Part shown: piece after piece, positions 22,132 to 35,400 of the stretch | Numbering within the stretch: position 1 is the stretch's first letter | Layout of the letters: each line of letters starts with the position of its first letter | Source of the DNA: Musa acuminata AAA Group | Taxonomy: Eukaryota > Streptophyta > Magnoliopsida > Zingiberales > Musaceae | DNA length: 64,000 nt | Direction of reading: 5' to 3' | Assembly: GCF_036884655.1 (NCBI RefSeq) | Contig: NC_088331.1 | Coordinates: 12,213,501 to 12,277,500 of the forward strand | Made by a program: the position numbers and the translations under genes | The notes under the pieces: model-generated | What the model saw: only the letters and a program-made list of their open reading frames with translations | Told to the model about the DNA's origin: nothing | The model's database searches: none

Positions 22132-23067
22132 AGATGAAGACCAAACACCTCTTTACAACGCTTTCTCCTTTTCTCGGGTTTAGGAGATAACCCTTACAAG
22201 CCTCACTCCTCTTTCTTGGATGTTTACAAAGCTAAGAGAGGGCGGGGGGGACTTTTTCTAACTTTTACAACATTTAACACCTCAAAGATTCAAGAGTATG
22301 TTTAACACTTTCGTGCCCTTTCATGCAGAAAAAGGTGGGGTTTTTATAGGCCCCAATGGCTTCAAAATTAGAGCCAAAATATGTCTCATCTCGGATTTTC
22401 GGGGTACTGGCGGTGCCACCGCCATTATTGGGTGGTACCACCACCTGACACCTAACACTGGGTGATACCACCGCTTGACATGGGCGATACCACCGTTGGC
22501 AATATTAACTACCAATGATACCATCGCCCAAATAACTTGGGGCACTGCTTTCCAAGCGGTGCCATCGCTAGCCAAGAATTTAGGGGTTGAATGGGCTGCT
22601 TAATTCGACCCAATTCAGCCCTGTTAAGGGCCAAGTTGGCCGCTAATTAGGTTAGTGGGATTATCTCTTAATCCTAACTTAATTTATGATCTAACTATGA
22701 TAATTAAGACTTAATCATAGCACTTTTTGTTCTGGTGCGTCAATTGCTCTTCCGGCGAGCTTCCGGCGAACATCCAACGAACTCTCGACAATGCTCCGGC
22801 GGACTCCCGGCAAGCTCCTGGACTTTATAACGATCTTCTTAGCGAGTTCCGATGAGCTTCTTTGGCAAGCTCTTGGACTTCTCAGTTGGTTCCGGCAGAA
22901 CTTCCGACAAACTCTTGAACTCCTAATGAGATCTCGATCTTGACTCCAGCACAACACCTGCTTTATGTCTTATTGCTATCATAGTTAATCCTGCACACTT
23001 TTCTCAACATATAGATTGGATCAAATAATTTACAATTGACTTCATCATCAAAATATGAGATTCAACA
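22132..23067 (-). repeat. S2 3' LTR, U3-side fragment
   Basis: It continues the LTR cut at 15,473 (AAGACCAAACACCTC here, matching 29,432 onward) and ends GATTCAACA before the polypurine tract. It holds GGCGGTGCCACCGCC-type palindromes near 22,410. Confidence 0.85.
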
Positions 23068-24480
23068 ATCTCCCCCCTTTTTTATGATGACAATCAATTG
23101 ATGATGAATTTAACTTTAACTCCCCCTATCTATAAGTCATACTTGAGAAAAGATATTCTTGAATTCAAGGCCTTTGAATTCAGGAAACAAACTGATAAGA
23201 TAAGTTCATTAAACTTATCAACATGCACATCATGATTCCTATCATAATCTAACATTCTCAAAATGAAGTCAAGGCATGACATCCATTTTCAAGTATGGTA
23301 TTTCAAATATGAAAGATGACAAAGATAGTAATTCATTATTCTATGGCAAGATATCAATTATAAAATAGCAAGTTAAGCTCTAGATATCTTATCATAATGA
23401 AAGAAATTTATCAAGCAAATATTTTAAGTATATATGATGAAATACATTGCATACATTTGTCATCAATTTACCATATTTTGGTATTATTTCTCCCCCTTTG
23501 TCATCAACAAAAAGGAGAACAATTCAACAATGTAAGTGTGGTAAAAAAAAAATCAAGCAAGTTTCACACTCAAAAGTTCTCATCATTAAATATTATCAAT
23601 ATTAAAGCGATAGATTCTATCAACTTCTCCCCCTTTGTCATCACAATTTTGCACGAAGAAGAGGAAAGAAGGTAAAGAGGGAATCCATTAGGAACTAAAT
23701 TTGTGAAATGATTTGAATCAAGTCAAAAATGATAAATAAGTTTTTGTTAAAACATGCTTTCATTTTGACAAAGAGAAGGGATTCATGAAAAAGATCGAGA
23801 TATCCATATGAAATCAAATCCCCAATCTTGCAAATAATTATCACACACGAAAATTCATCTTTCAAGGATTAAGATATCCATTGGAATTCATAAAATTCAT
23901 CTTTCATGAGAAGAATAAGGAAGAATTCATGGGAGAGGAGTATCACATGAAGGAGAAATTCATGAATAAAACTTTATAGTGAGAAGAGCATTACATCAAA
24001 TCCATTCCTCATTAAAAATTCATAAGAGTGAAATCCGTAAGAGATGCATTTGTCAATGACTTCTATGTATCAAATATCAAGATAATTAAATGCACAATCA
24101 CTTTATGCATGATAAAAATATTTTGACATAGGCTTTCATCACTCTTTGCATGAAATATCATTATTATTGCATTGTAGCATTCAAAAGTTCACAATATTAA
24201 GAATCTGATAATGCATCATTTGTATGATAAAGAGATCACAACATAAAATTTTCAGCACAGAGTTTTGACAGCAAAGTAAGAGTTATAACATCTAAGTAAT
24301 CATCTTATTCACATCATAAGAGGAGAAGATTCATACTCAAACATCATATAAAACTTGTATGGGAAAATGTATATGGCTCATTGCGCATACTATAAGATCA
24401 TGATTTAAGTGAGTGATCCAAGGAATCAAGAAAGTCCGAAAATAAAATTTAACAAATTCATGCATTTAGACAAATTAACA
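23068..24480 (-). other. S2 polypurine tract and 3' noncoding region
   Basis: The polypurine tract (plus-strand ATCTCCCCCCTTT) starts at 23,068. PPT-like TCTCCCCCTTTGTCATCA occurs again near 23,490 and 23,627. The rest is AT-rich with no gene-like frame. Confidence 0.75.
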
Positions 24481-24489
24481 TTCCTAATT

Positions 24490-26000
24490 CTCTTATAATA
24501 AAATCAAATTATTTTTCACTTAAAGGCTTTATAAAAATATCGGCTAATTGATGTTTCGTATCAATAAACTCTAAGATTACATTATGATTATTAACATGAT
24601 CTCATATAAAGTGATGCCTAATATCAATATGTTTAGTTCTAGAGTATTGAATGAGATTTTTTGTTAAACATATTGCACTTGTGTTATCACATTTTATGGG
24701 AATATTTTTAAGATGAACCTTATAATCCTCTAAAGTGTTTTTCATCTACACAACTTGTGCACAACATGCTCTAGTTGCAATGTACTCAGCTTTGGTTGTA
24801 GATAGTGCAACGGAGTTTTGTTTCTTGCAAGTCTAAGAAACAAGTGCATGTCCTAAAAATTGACATGTTCCGGATGTGTTTTTTTCTATCTAATTTACAT
24901 CCAACAAAATTTGCATCAACATAAGCAATTAGTTCCAAGTTCTTAGATTTTGGATGTCATAATCCTAGATTAGTGTACCTTTAAGATATCTAAGAATACT
25001 TTTAATTGCATTAAGATGAGATATCTTAGGATTAGATTGAAACCTAGCACAAAGTCCTACACTAAACATGATATCCGGTCTAGTTGCGGTGAGGTATAGT
25101 AAACTTCCTATCATACCCCTATAAGCCTTTTGATCAAAGCTTTCTCCACTTTTGTCAATGTCTAACTTAGTGGAGGTACTCATAGGAGTATCGATAGCCT
25201 TTGAGCTATCCATATTTAACCTTTTTAGCAAATCTAAAGTATATTTTGTTTGACTAAGAAAAATACCAATACTTAGTTGTTTGATTTGTAAGCCTAAATA
25301 GAAAGTTAATTCCCCCATCAAACTCATTTCAAATTCAAGACTCATACTTTTAGTAAATGATTCACATAGAGATTCATTCGTGGAACCAAAAATAATATCA
25401 TTAACATAAATTTGAACAATAAGAAAATTATTTTCAAAATTTTTGATAAACAATGTAGTATTAACCTTTCCTTTAGAGAAATTATTTTCGATAAGAAATG
25501 AGCTAAGTCTCTCATACCAAGCCCTTGGGGCTTGTTTCAATCCATAGAGAACTTTAGTCAATTTAAACACATGATTAGGGAGATTATCATTCTCAAATCT
25601 GGGAGGTTGTTCAACATAAACTTCTTCAGAAATAAAGCCATTAAGAAAAGAACTTTTAACATCCATTTGAAATAACTTAAAATTATTACTACTAGCATAG
25701 GCAAGGAGCATCCTTATGACTTCTAATCGTGCCACAAGAGCGAGGGTCTCTTCATAATCGATCCCTTCTTCTTGGTTGAAATCTTTGGCCACTAATTTAG
25801 TCTTGTTTCTAACCACGATACCAAGTTAATCTTTCTTGTTTCTAAAGACCCATTTAGTACCAATAACTAAATGATCATTTGACCTCATAACAAGCTTCCA
25901 CACCTCATTTCTCTCGAATTTATTTAACTCATCTTATATTGTGATGACCCATGAATCATCTTTAAGGCCTCGTCAATACATTTAGGTTCAATTTGGGAGA
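24490..26000 (-). pseudogene. S2 reverse transcriptase and RNase H (decayed)
   Basis: A 283-codon minus-strand frame (24,965-25,816) covers most of the [52 protein letters not shown], and the catalytic box as YVNDIIFG rather than YVDDIIFG. It continues through LTFYLGLQIKQL and PMSTSTKL to RPDIMFSVGLCARFQ. RNase H motifs follow in broken frames to about 24,490 (TKAEYIA-like near 24,790, then [10 protein letters not shown] near 24,610). The D-to-N change in the metal-binding box would by itself inactivate the polymerase, and stops separate RNase H. Confidence 0.85.
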
Positions 26001-27490
26001 GAAAAGCGGTATTTGCACAAAAATTCTTAAGAGAGGAACGAGTTTGAACCCCTTTAGACGTGTCTCCTATGATTAGCTCCTTGGGATGAGCATCTACATA
26101 CTTCCATTCCTTAGGTAAGGATGCTTCCGAAGAAGATGCATCAAGTTGCTAGGTGGAGAAGAGGATTCATTTAAATTCAAAGTATCAAAATTAAGATCAT
26201 CATCGAAATTATTTTTCTTAACTTTGAAAACTTCATTAAAAACCACATGAATTGATTCTTCTATAACCAAAGTTCTTTTGTTAAAGATATGAAAAGCTTT
26301 AGATATGGAAGAATAACCAAGAAAAATTCCTTTATCGGATTTTGCATCAAACTTTCTTAAGGTATCTTTTTCATTCAATATAAAGCATTTACATGCGAAA
26401 ACTTTAAAATATGAAATATTGGGTTTTTTGTTGTTCTACAACTCATAAGGAGTTTTGGAAAGTAATGATCTTACTAGAACCCTATTCATGACATAGCATG
26501 TCGTATTTATGGCTTCGGCCCCAAAATATTTCGGTAGGCTATGTTCATTTAACATGGTTCTTGCCATTTCTTGTAAGTTTCTATTCTTTCTTTCTACTAC
26601 TCCATTTTGTTGAGGATTTCTTAGAGTAGAGAAGTTATGACTGTATCCATTAGATTCACAAAATTCTTGGACATCACAATTTTAAAATTCACCACTGTGA
26701 TCACTTCGTACTGACGAAATCATAAAACCCTTTTCATTTTAAACTAGTTTACAAAACATAAAGAAAGACCTAAATCAATCATTTCTGTGTACCAAAAATT
26801 AAGTCCATGTGTATCTACTAAAATCATCCACAATGACAAATGCGTATTTGCTACCTCCTAGGCTTGATGTAGCAATTGGTCCGAACAAGTCCATATGGAT
26901 CAATTGCAAAATATCTAGAGGTGCTTATTTGGTTCTTAGGTTTGAAGCTACATTTTATTTGTTTTTCTAGTTGATACGCATCACACACATTATGTTTGAC
27001 AAACTTGATATGAGGAATTCCTCTTACAAGTTCTTTAGATGAAATTTGAGAGATTAGTTTTATGCTAGCATGACCTAATATCCTATACCAAAGCCAAGTA
27101 TCATCATTCAAAATTGAAAAGCACATTTCATTACATAGATCATTAATGTCGATAGTGTATACATTATTTTGTTTTAAGGCAATCATAGATGTGTTTTTGT
27201 GTGGTTTTTCAATAATGCAAGCATTGGATTCAAATTTAATGATGTATCCTTTAGCACAATTGACTAATGCTTAAGAGATTATACTTTAAGCCATCGACCA
27301 ATAACATATCTTCAATAAAGAAGTTGGATTTGTTACCTATGGTTCCTGTGCCAATAATTTTACCCTTGTTGTTGTCTTGGAAGGTGATATATCCTTCGTC
27401 TATGCTAGTAAGCTTAGAGAATTGAGATGGATCTCCGGTCATATGCCTTGAGCATCCACTATTAAGGTACCATCTCTTGCTCCTAGCTTA
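26001..27490 (-). pseudogene. S2 integrase and protease (decayed)
   Basis: The integrase C-terminal part (KFDAKSDKGIFLGYSSISK, 26,094-26,378), a broken core (26,400-26,850) and the zinc-binding GAG-pre-integrase part (26,851-27,186, WYRILGHASIKLISQISS) are in order on the minus strand. The zinc finger has CDAYQL in place of CDACQL, a lost cysteine. Upstream, 27,251-27,490 reads the protease region MTGDPSQFSKL and LKYNLLSISQLC. It is close in sequence to the protein remains of R. Confidence 0.8.
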
Positions 27491-27499
27491 TGATGGTAT

Positions 27500-29060
27500 A
27501 TTTTTCTACAAAAAAAGAATGATTTTTAGATACCTATTTGACCTTGGGTGTCTCAAAAATCGATCTACATAGCTTATTATGTTGCATTGAGTCATTTGAG
27601 GTTTTTTTAGGAACCCATATCAATTTATGTGGACTATATTTCTTGAATGGACAATGATAAGCTACATGCCCAAATTTGTAACAAAAGTTACATTTGTTTC
27701 GGGATGAAACATATAAAGTAGGGCATTTAACAAAGGTGGTTGGATTTTAGTGAGAGCTACTCATAAATTTGATTTCGCCTTTTCTATGTATGTGACCCTT
27801 GTTGGCAAGGATCATGTTCAAGGACTTACTACCAACCTCAAAATTTTCTAAGGTTTTTTTGAGTAGCAAGTTTTCCTTTTAAAGTGTTTCTAGTTTATCA
27901 CATTTCGTACATGGAGCTAAATAATCATTATGCTTAACTTTTAATTTATTGAAATCACTAATAAGAGAAGCATGCTTCTTTTTTAATAATTTATATTTTT
28001 TACTAATTAATTTACATTCATCAAATAAATCATGAAAATCATTTAATAGTTCATCAAAAGATAAATTTGTATCAAATGAACTACTCACCTCATCTCCAAT
28101 GGCCATTAGTGCATAGTGAATAACTTGCTCGGTGATGGTAGGCTCCTCTTCTTCAGATGCACTTGAATCGTCCCATGTTGCTTTAAGAGTCTTCTTCTTT
28201 GGTTGTCTTTTCTTGGATAGGGGACATTCGCTCTTATAATGTCTCGGCTTCTTGTATTCGTAGCATATTATTTGATCTTTCTTGGGTTCAAATTTATTTT
28301 TAGTGTCATTTTTAAATTTATTCCTTTTTATGAATTTTTTGAATTTCCTTATTAAGAGTGCTAAGTCTTCATCAAGGTCCTCATCACTTGAGTTTTCTTT
28401 CAAGTGGTCTTCTTGAGTTTTTAGTACCATATCCTTCTTATTCTTTGGAGAGTGTCCTCAAGTTCTTCATGAGTTTTATAAGTCATCTCATAGGTCATTA
28501 GTGACCCAATTAATTCTTGGAAAGGAAAATTATTTAGGTCTTTGGCCTCTTGAATGACCGTGACTTTAGGGTCTCAACTCTTTGGAAGGGATCTTAAAAT
28601 TTCATTAACAAGTTCAAAATCCGAGAAACCTTTACCAAGTCATTTTAGACCATTGACGACATCCGTAAATCGGGTGCATATATCTCCAATGGTCTCACTC
28701 GGTTTTATTCGAAACAACTCATAAGTATGCACTGAAAGATTAATTTTTGACTCCTTCACTCTACTAGTGCCTTCATGAGTCACTTCGAGTGTGTGCCAAA
28801 TATCAAAAGCAGTTTCATAAATGAATACATAATTAAACTCGTTTTTATCTAAGGCACAAAAGAAGGCATTCATAGCCTTTGCGTTTAAAGTGAAAGCCTT
28901 CTTATGCAACTCATTTCAATCATTCATTGGAAGAGAAGACTTTTGAAACCCATTTTCTACAATATTTCATAATTTGAAATCCATTGAAATTAGGAAGATC
29001 CTTATTCTAGTCTTCTAATATGTGAAATTCGTTCCATTGAACATGGGCAGACGTGCAAAT
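27500..29060 (-). pseudogene. S2 gag (decayed)
   Basis: Minus-strand pieces give the UBN2 domain (28,640-28,909: MHKKAFTLNAKAMNAFFC, ALDKNEFNYVFIYETAFDIW) and a C-terminal part (27,879-28,430) with a zinc knuckle CYEYKKPRHYKSEC, one cysteine lost. A second zinc-finger-like region lies near 27,690-27,640. Unlike the gag-only elements, reading continues past the ALMAIGDEV point into an acidic region (SFDELLNDFHDLFDE). Confidence 0.8.
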
Positions 29061-29101
29061 GCCATCTTTCTTAGGTTTAAAACCAAATGAGAGTGAACCT
29101 T

Positions 29102-29113
29102 GCTCTGATACCT
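29102..29113 (-). promoter_or_regulatory. Primer-binding site of S2
   Basis: In element sense AGGTATCAGAGC, one change from TGGTATCAGAGC, beside the 5' LTR. Confidence 0.75.
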
Positions 29114-29115
29114 AC

Positions 29116-30431
29116 TATTAGGATCAAAAGCGGCACTAAGAGGGGGGGTGAATTAGTGCAGTAGAAAATTTTTTCGATTTCAAAAGTCTTTGTTTCGATT
29201 AAAACTGATTTTGATGAAAATGGTTTCGATTCAATCTATTTTGGAGAGAAATTGAACTTGAAAGCATTTATAAAAGTGTAAGAGAAGATTAAGGAGATTT
29301 GCAATAATGTAAATTGCACAAGTGAAAAGTAAACCAGAATTTAGAGTGATTTGGTTAATGTGACCTACATCCACTTTCGGATTCCTCCTCCGACGAGGTC
29401 ACCAGCGTCCACTAAAGGCATTCCTTCAATAAGTGAAGACCAAACACCTCTTTACAGCGCTTTCTCCTTTTCCTAGGTTTAGGAGATAACCCTTACAAGC
29501 CTCACTCCTCTTTCTTGGATATTTATAAATCTAAGAGAGGGAGGGGATGACTCTTTCTAACTTTTACAACACTTAACACTTCAAATATTCAAGAGTATCT
29601 TTAACACTTTCATGCCCTTTCATGTAGAAAAGGGTGGATTATAGGCCCCAATGGCTTCAAAATTAGAGCCAAAAACTATCTCATCCCAGATTTTCGGGTA
29701 CTGGCGGTACCATCGCTTGACACCTGACACTGGGTGGTACCACCGTCCAGTCTAGGCGGTACCATCGCTTGACAAAGCTTGGAGACCGAGCTCTAGCGGT
29801 ACCACCACTGGCAGCATTAACTGCCAGTGGTACCATCGCCCAGTCTAGGTGGTACCACCGCCCAGATAACCTGGGGCACTGCTTTCTAAGTAGTGCCACC
29901 GTTGGCCAAGAATTCATGGGCTGAATGAGCTGCTTAATTCAGCCCAATTCAACTCTATTAAGGGCCCAGTTGACCCCTAATTAAGTTAGTGGGATTACCT
30001 CCCAATCCTAACTTAATTTATGATCTAACTATGATAATTAAGACTTAATCACAACACTTCTTATTCTGGTGCGTCAATTGCTCTTCCGACGAGCTTCCGG
30101 CAAACTTCCGGCGAATATCCAACAAACTCTCGGTAATGCTCCGGCGGACTCCCAGTAAGCTCCTGGACTTTACGACGATCTTCTTGGTAAGTTTTGATGA
30201 GCTTCTTTGGCAAGCTCCTAGACTTCTCGGTTGGTTCCGGTAGAACTTCCGACGAACGTCCGGACTTCCAACGAACTCTTGAACTCCCAATGAGATCTCG
30301 ATCTTGACTCCGGCACAACACCTACTTTATGTCTTACTGCTATCGTAGTTAATCCTGCACACTTTTCTCAACATATAAATTAGATCAAATAATTTACAAT
30401 TGACTTCATCATCAAAATCCAAGATTCAACG
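29116..30431 (-). repeat. 5' LTR of S2 (1316 bp)
   Basis: Plus-strand TATTAGGATC to CAAGATTCAACG; it pairs with 15,154-15,473 plus 22,132-23,067. Both termini have changed by one base (TG to TA, CA to CG), as expected of an old copy. Confidence 0.85.
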
Positions 30432-30934
30432 TAGAGAACTGGCTTCTCTTTCTTGATAGTGCTCTCTACCTCCCTCATCATATTGAGGAGCTCCGGGAGA
30501 GTCACCTCAAGCTTGTTCATATTAAAATTCATTATGAACCATGAAAAAGAATCTGGTAGGGACTGAAGCACAATGTCCACACACAAGTTATCCTCTAGGA
30601 CCATTCCTAGACCTGTGATTTTCTCTATCCACTTAATCATTTTTAGAACATGGTTTTGAACCGATGTCCCCTCAGTCATCCTAACTTGGAAGAGGCTCTT
30701 GGATATCTCATATCGCTAAGTCCTCTATTCCTCAAACAGTTTATGAACATATAGGAGAATGGATCTAGCATCTATCTTTTCATGTTGTCTCTATAACTCA
30801 GGAGTCATAGAGCCCAACATGTAACACTGAGCAAGAGTGGAGTCATCAATGTACTTCACGTCATGAGCGATCTCATCCTCGCTTGCCCCTTTCTCAAGCA
30901 TAGGCATCACTGTATCGAAGACGTACATAATTTT
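30432..30934 (-). pseudogene. A1 gag N-terminal half
   Basis: Minus-strand frames read YVFDTVMPMLEKGASEDEIA, LAQCYMLGSMTPEL, then MTEGTSVQNHVLKMIKWIEK, NMNKLEVTLPELLNMMREVE and STIKKEKPVLY, a Copia gag of Angela/Tork type with a few stops. Its end continues in sense at 15,153. At 30,934 it is cut by a Sirevirus LTR start, and the first residues of gag are not found elsewhere in the window. Confidence 0.8.
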
Positions 30935-30968
30935 TGTTGAATCTCGGATTTTGATGATGAAACCAATC
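30935..30968 (+). repeat. Q: first 34 bp of a Sirevirus LTR
   Basis: TGTTGAATCTCGG and the next bases form the start of a plus-oriented LTR. It is interrupted by P after CAATC and continues at 42,626. Confidence 0.7.
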
Positions 30969-31959
30969 TATTGAATCTCGTATTTTGATGATGAAACCAC
31001 TTGATATGTGTTTATGATTTAAACTGCATTTTGAGCGATGCAGGTCTACTCGATCAGGTTTAGACAGTTGACGCAGGAGGAATTGACGTTGCGCCGGAAG
31101 AGATCACGTCCGGATATTGGATGGCTGAATGCTTCGGATGTCGGGCATCGGGCCAAGGAGAGCGAAATTATGCCAAGGATATCGGGGTTGCGGAGGTCAA
31201 CCGCCGATTGGGCAACAAGCCGCAAGAGAGGACGATGCACCGAAGAATCGAACGAAGCGCCAACCAATGACGTGCCGGGCAACAGAATGTCAATTCGCGT
31301 TGTAATAATTGTCTAGATCGGAGTTGAGTTTTGGTTTGTGTGTGCAGGATTAGCTACGATAACGATGAAGACATAAAGTGAAACAAAGTGCTAGAGTCAA
31401 GCGCGAAGGATTCGTTGGGAGTTCGAGAGTTCGACGGAAGTCCGAAGGTTCGTCGGGAATGCTGCCGGAACTAGCCGAGAATGAGTAGGGAGCTTGCCGA
31501 AGGGTTTTTCGGAAGCTCGCCGGAAGGTTCGTTGGAAGTTCGCGGAGCTCACCGAGAAAGATCGAAACTTACCGAAGAAGCTCGTTGGAACTCGCCAAGA
31601 TCAAATCGTGAAGTCTAGGGGCTTGCCGGGAGTCCGCAGAATGGTTTTCGAGAGTTTATCAGAAGACCGTCGGAAGTTCGCCGGAAGCTCGCCGGAAGAA
31701 GTCTTGACTTATGGACTTTGTAATAGCTTAGAAAATGTCTTAAATTCGTAGTTAGCATGTTAATTAGGGTTAGGATTAGGTGTTAATCCTATAACCCAAG
31801 TAGGGGCCAATTAGGCCCGAGTTCGGACTGGTTTGAGCCAAGTTTGGAGCCCAACCAGTGAGCTGAATTGGCCTAGGCGGTGGCACCGCCCAGCACCCGA
31901 GAGCTGGGCGGTGACACCTCCTGGGCTGGGCGGTTGCACCGCCCAGCACCCGAGCGTTG
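30969..31959 (+). repeat. P 5' LTR, first part
   Basis: It starts TATTGAATCTCG (TG changed to TA) and matches 41,009-41,985. The U3 carries palindromic GGCGGTGGCACCGCCC and GGCGGTTGCACCGCC near 31,878-31,945. It is cut by U at 31,959. Confidence 0.85.
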
Positions 31960-32406
31960 TGTAACGGACAAACTTCTAAACAAGATGTTGGATGTAATGC
32001 TTATGTCTGTCCGTTGTCTTTTGGCATGTTCATGCCTTGTACAGCAGATAGAGGGGCGGCTGAAGGCTAAATAGTCCCATGTTAGTTGGGTTGGTGGCCT
32101 TTTTAGGCTTGTAAATAAAGGTTGTGTCAAGTGGACACGAGCGAGAGCTTTTCGGTCTGTAATGGACCATTTTACCCTTTGTTGTGCAACTATTCAGAGC
32201 TTGTAAAGTCTGTTTGTAATTTGCATTGTCTATGAAGTATTTTTCGGACATGTTTGCTTGTGGATCCCGATTGAGGCGTTCTTTTTAACCCGTTCTCTCT
32301 TTTGTTGGTCCTAAGGGACAATGGGAGGCTTCGGGGAGACTGACCTTTGCGGACGGACGCGCGAGGGTGCCGCACGCCTTAGGCAAAACCAGCTAAGGTC
32401 GTGACA
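31960..32406 (+). repeat. 5' LTR of U
   Basis: TGTAACGGACAAAC to GTCGTGACA, 447 bp, the pair of 36,079-36,525. It contains GTAATGGACC and a GTTTGTAATTTGC stretch but no clear TATA box. Confidence 0.9.
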
Positions 32407-32409
32407 TTA

Positions 32410-32421
32410 TGGTATCAGAGC
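32410..32421 (+). promoter_or_regulatory. Primer-binding site of U
   Basis: A perfect TGGTATCAGAGC three bases after the LTR, complementary to the initiator tRNA-Met 3' end. Confidence 0.85.
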
Positions 32422-35400
32422 GGGACAAGCACTCATAGAAACACTTGACATGCAAACGTGGGGGACCTAGCGGGGCTGCGTTGAGGGCAGTCAGCACACG
32501 CGCGACCGTTTGAGGGAAAACGGGCATGGAGATGTAGGGAAAAGAGTCGCTTAGAGGAGCGGGCATCTAACATTGGCATTTTGAGGAATGGCCAACCCTT
32601 CGCGCAAGAGGCACCACGAGAACAGGCAAGCTTGGAAGAATTCGGAGCGCACAAAGGTTGGGATGGCTGAGTTTGAGCTACGGCTCAACGTTGACAACTA
32701 TACTTGATGGTGCTCTAGGCAAGCGAGGCGCTTGGCAAGAATGAGACCATCCAAGGTGGAATGAGTTGTTCAACGACCAAAAGAGTTATGCAAAGCTCAC
32801 AGAGGTGAGGGGAATTGCTAACTCAAAGAATTTGGTACTCATGCATGGGCTTGTATGCGGACGATGGAATGTTCGTGGCCATCCCAAGGCGACCGAGACT
32901 CGGCGCCATGGAGCATTGAAACTTTCTCTTCGTCATGTGAAGGATACGTCCGGAGGAGGCTGAAGTGTGCAACGAGTTTAGCATGTTGCTAGGCCTTGAG
33001 GGGTGCGGCGGTGGCTGTATTGACGTAGATGCGCAATCTAGCAAGTGCGTTTGCAAGAGGCAGAACAATGCACAGTTTGTTCAGCAGATCGGAGTAGTCC
33101 AAGGGGATGGGGGTCTCCGAAACGAAGAGAAATGTTGCTCCAACGGGACAGTTATCTAGGAGGGATAAGTCTCGGCACTCCAGAGGGAGAATCATGTGAG
33201 ACGGACTTCACATGTTGAGGAGGAGTACCTCACAAACAACAACTTCATGAAGCTCGATGGACTGAGCAAGCGGCGAGGAGTTGTCGCATGATCTCGCTCG
33301 AGAGAATGCATTGGTGGATGCATTGCGAGATCAAGTGGGGGAGCGACCTGAAGCAACTTAAATGAAGGCACACTTAGAGTCGATATGGAGATCGGACTCA
33401 AGGGAGGGTTGACCCGTGGAATGGTGGGCGCGAGGGCCACCATCGACTCAATGCAAAAAAGAGGAGCGGAGCAACTTGGGTGTAACTTGGCGAAGTACCC
33501 AAGCCGCCTGAAGGGAGCCAGCAGAGAAGTTGGAACATGGAGCAGAAGCACAGTGCTTTCCTTAGACAGAGGTCAAAGACATGAACTCTTGCAGAGGCAA
33601 GGGTAGGATCATGTTGTTCCATGGGTCCTTCATTCTGACGGAGCGGACTCATCTTGCATGGTGCCAAAGACGAAGGGAGCTTCTGGGCACATGCACCTTA
33701 TCTCGGAGGAGCATTTGATGGAGGAACTAAGGCGACTCAATTTGCGGAGGCGAAGTTGGGTTCAGGAGGCCTTAGCACGGGGCAAGAGGACGCAGAGGCG
33801 GCTACTCTTGAAGAATATGCCACAGTGTTGCCATTCAAGTTGCCATGAAGGAAGCAGTGCGTAGCGGAGATTGTGCTGGTAGGAGCAGAGGCCTAGGATC
33901 CAGATAATGGTGCACAAACTACAGTGGAGTCGGTGGACTTCGGGAGCTACTAGGCGACGGACTGTCCTAGAGCGGTGCTTCATCTAGGTGTGACCCAAGA
34001 GTGGGTGGATGAAGGTCGATTGTCAAAGGAGCGAACAAATTCGAAGGTGGAAGGGACCCTGCGATGTATTGGCAGAGGCCACACATGGAGGGTTCACAAT
34101 TCGAGTTTATTCCACAAGGATCAGAATGCAATGGAGATGTCACTAGGAGGCGACATGGTGCAGCGGATCGTGGTGGAACAGTTCGTGGCAATGCGATACA
34201 CACAATCCATCCCGTGAGGGATGAGACCATATGGAGGTATGATCAGGAGCTACTGGGAGCTCCGCTTTGGTGAACAACACGACGGCAAGAAGGGCTATGG
34301 ATTCAAGGAGTGAAGGCCATGGTACCGTAGAGGCGGGTCTTCCGGGCGTGCACCGAATTTTGCATCGGATGAAAACCTTGGTCATCAGCATATGGGGGTT
34401 GGGTTCCACCAAGGGAAAAGTTCGAATGCAAGTACCAGTGAGTTCCATGGGAGGGACTTGATCATGCAGAGGTATGATCGAAGCAGTTGGAGAGTTGGAC
34501 TGCTCCAGAGCTCATATTCGCTTAAGGGAGCCCGACAAGTCAGAGGACAAGGTCGAGTAAGCGAACGTTGCTACCAAGGAAGCTAAGGAGAACAGAATCG
34601 CTGCAAACTCTACAACATGATGGCAGAGGCCATGCATGGGAGTTGCAGTCTGTCTTTCCATCGACCAAACGGACTGTTTGGAGAACACAGTGGTGTTGAA
34701 GCAGGGGGTCGAAAGGGGCGAGGAAGCGACGACGAGTCCAAAGGGACTTAGCTACCCAAAATCAAGCATCAGTTAGAATGGAGGTGGACTCAGAGGAGTG
34801 CCACGGAGACATCTCTACTGATTGTGAAGAAAATGGATACAGAGGCAAGGCGACGGATAGTAGGGCCATGGGCATGGCAGCGCCATGGTACCGCAGAGGC
34901 GGGACTTCCGTGCAAGTCATTGATCCCTTGCTCTCATGGAGGGAGAGCGCTTGGTCGTGAAAGGGGCCGAGGAGGTGGAGCATGCAGAGGAAATCTCTAA
35001 GTACCGAGACAAGGCTGAAGGGCAGAGGCCAAGAAACTTCGTAAGACCGGTGTCAATAAGTTTCTCATCAAGATAGCCGTAAGTGAAGGACTTCAGGTCA
35101 TGCAAGGGTGCACGACCAAGGAACGAAGCAAGCAGTACACGGTGCTATACCTTTACTACTCAGTGGAGTAGGCGGCAGGGTTGATGGAGAAGACGGTACA
35201 ATCCCAGAGGCGACCTCATCTATCAGAGAATTACTCCAAGTTGGGGTGAAAACTTCTTGCATTCCAGAAGTTCAATGGCATTGAGAAGGTGAATCACAGT
35301 AGCTAACTCAATGCAAGGAGTGCAAACACTTCAAGTGCTTCAGAAGTGTGAGCAAAGAGCAGGCGAAGGCCAGTAACCAGCTCGATGCATGAAGTACAAC

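Larger units (their letters stand above)
15154..30431 (-). mobile_element. S2: Sirevirus with gag-pol remnants, inserted in A1 gag
   Basis: The element is on the minus strand: 5' LTR 29,116-30,431, primer site, gag, protease, integrase, RT, RNase H, a noncoding 3' region, polypurine tract at 23,068-23,080, and a 3' LTR split into 15,154-15,473 and 22,132-23,067 by S3. It is flanked by TAGAG. The outermost base pair of the 5' LTR has changed (CAACG instead of CAACA at 30,431). No accessory ORF like that of E1 is present. Confidence 0.85.
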
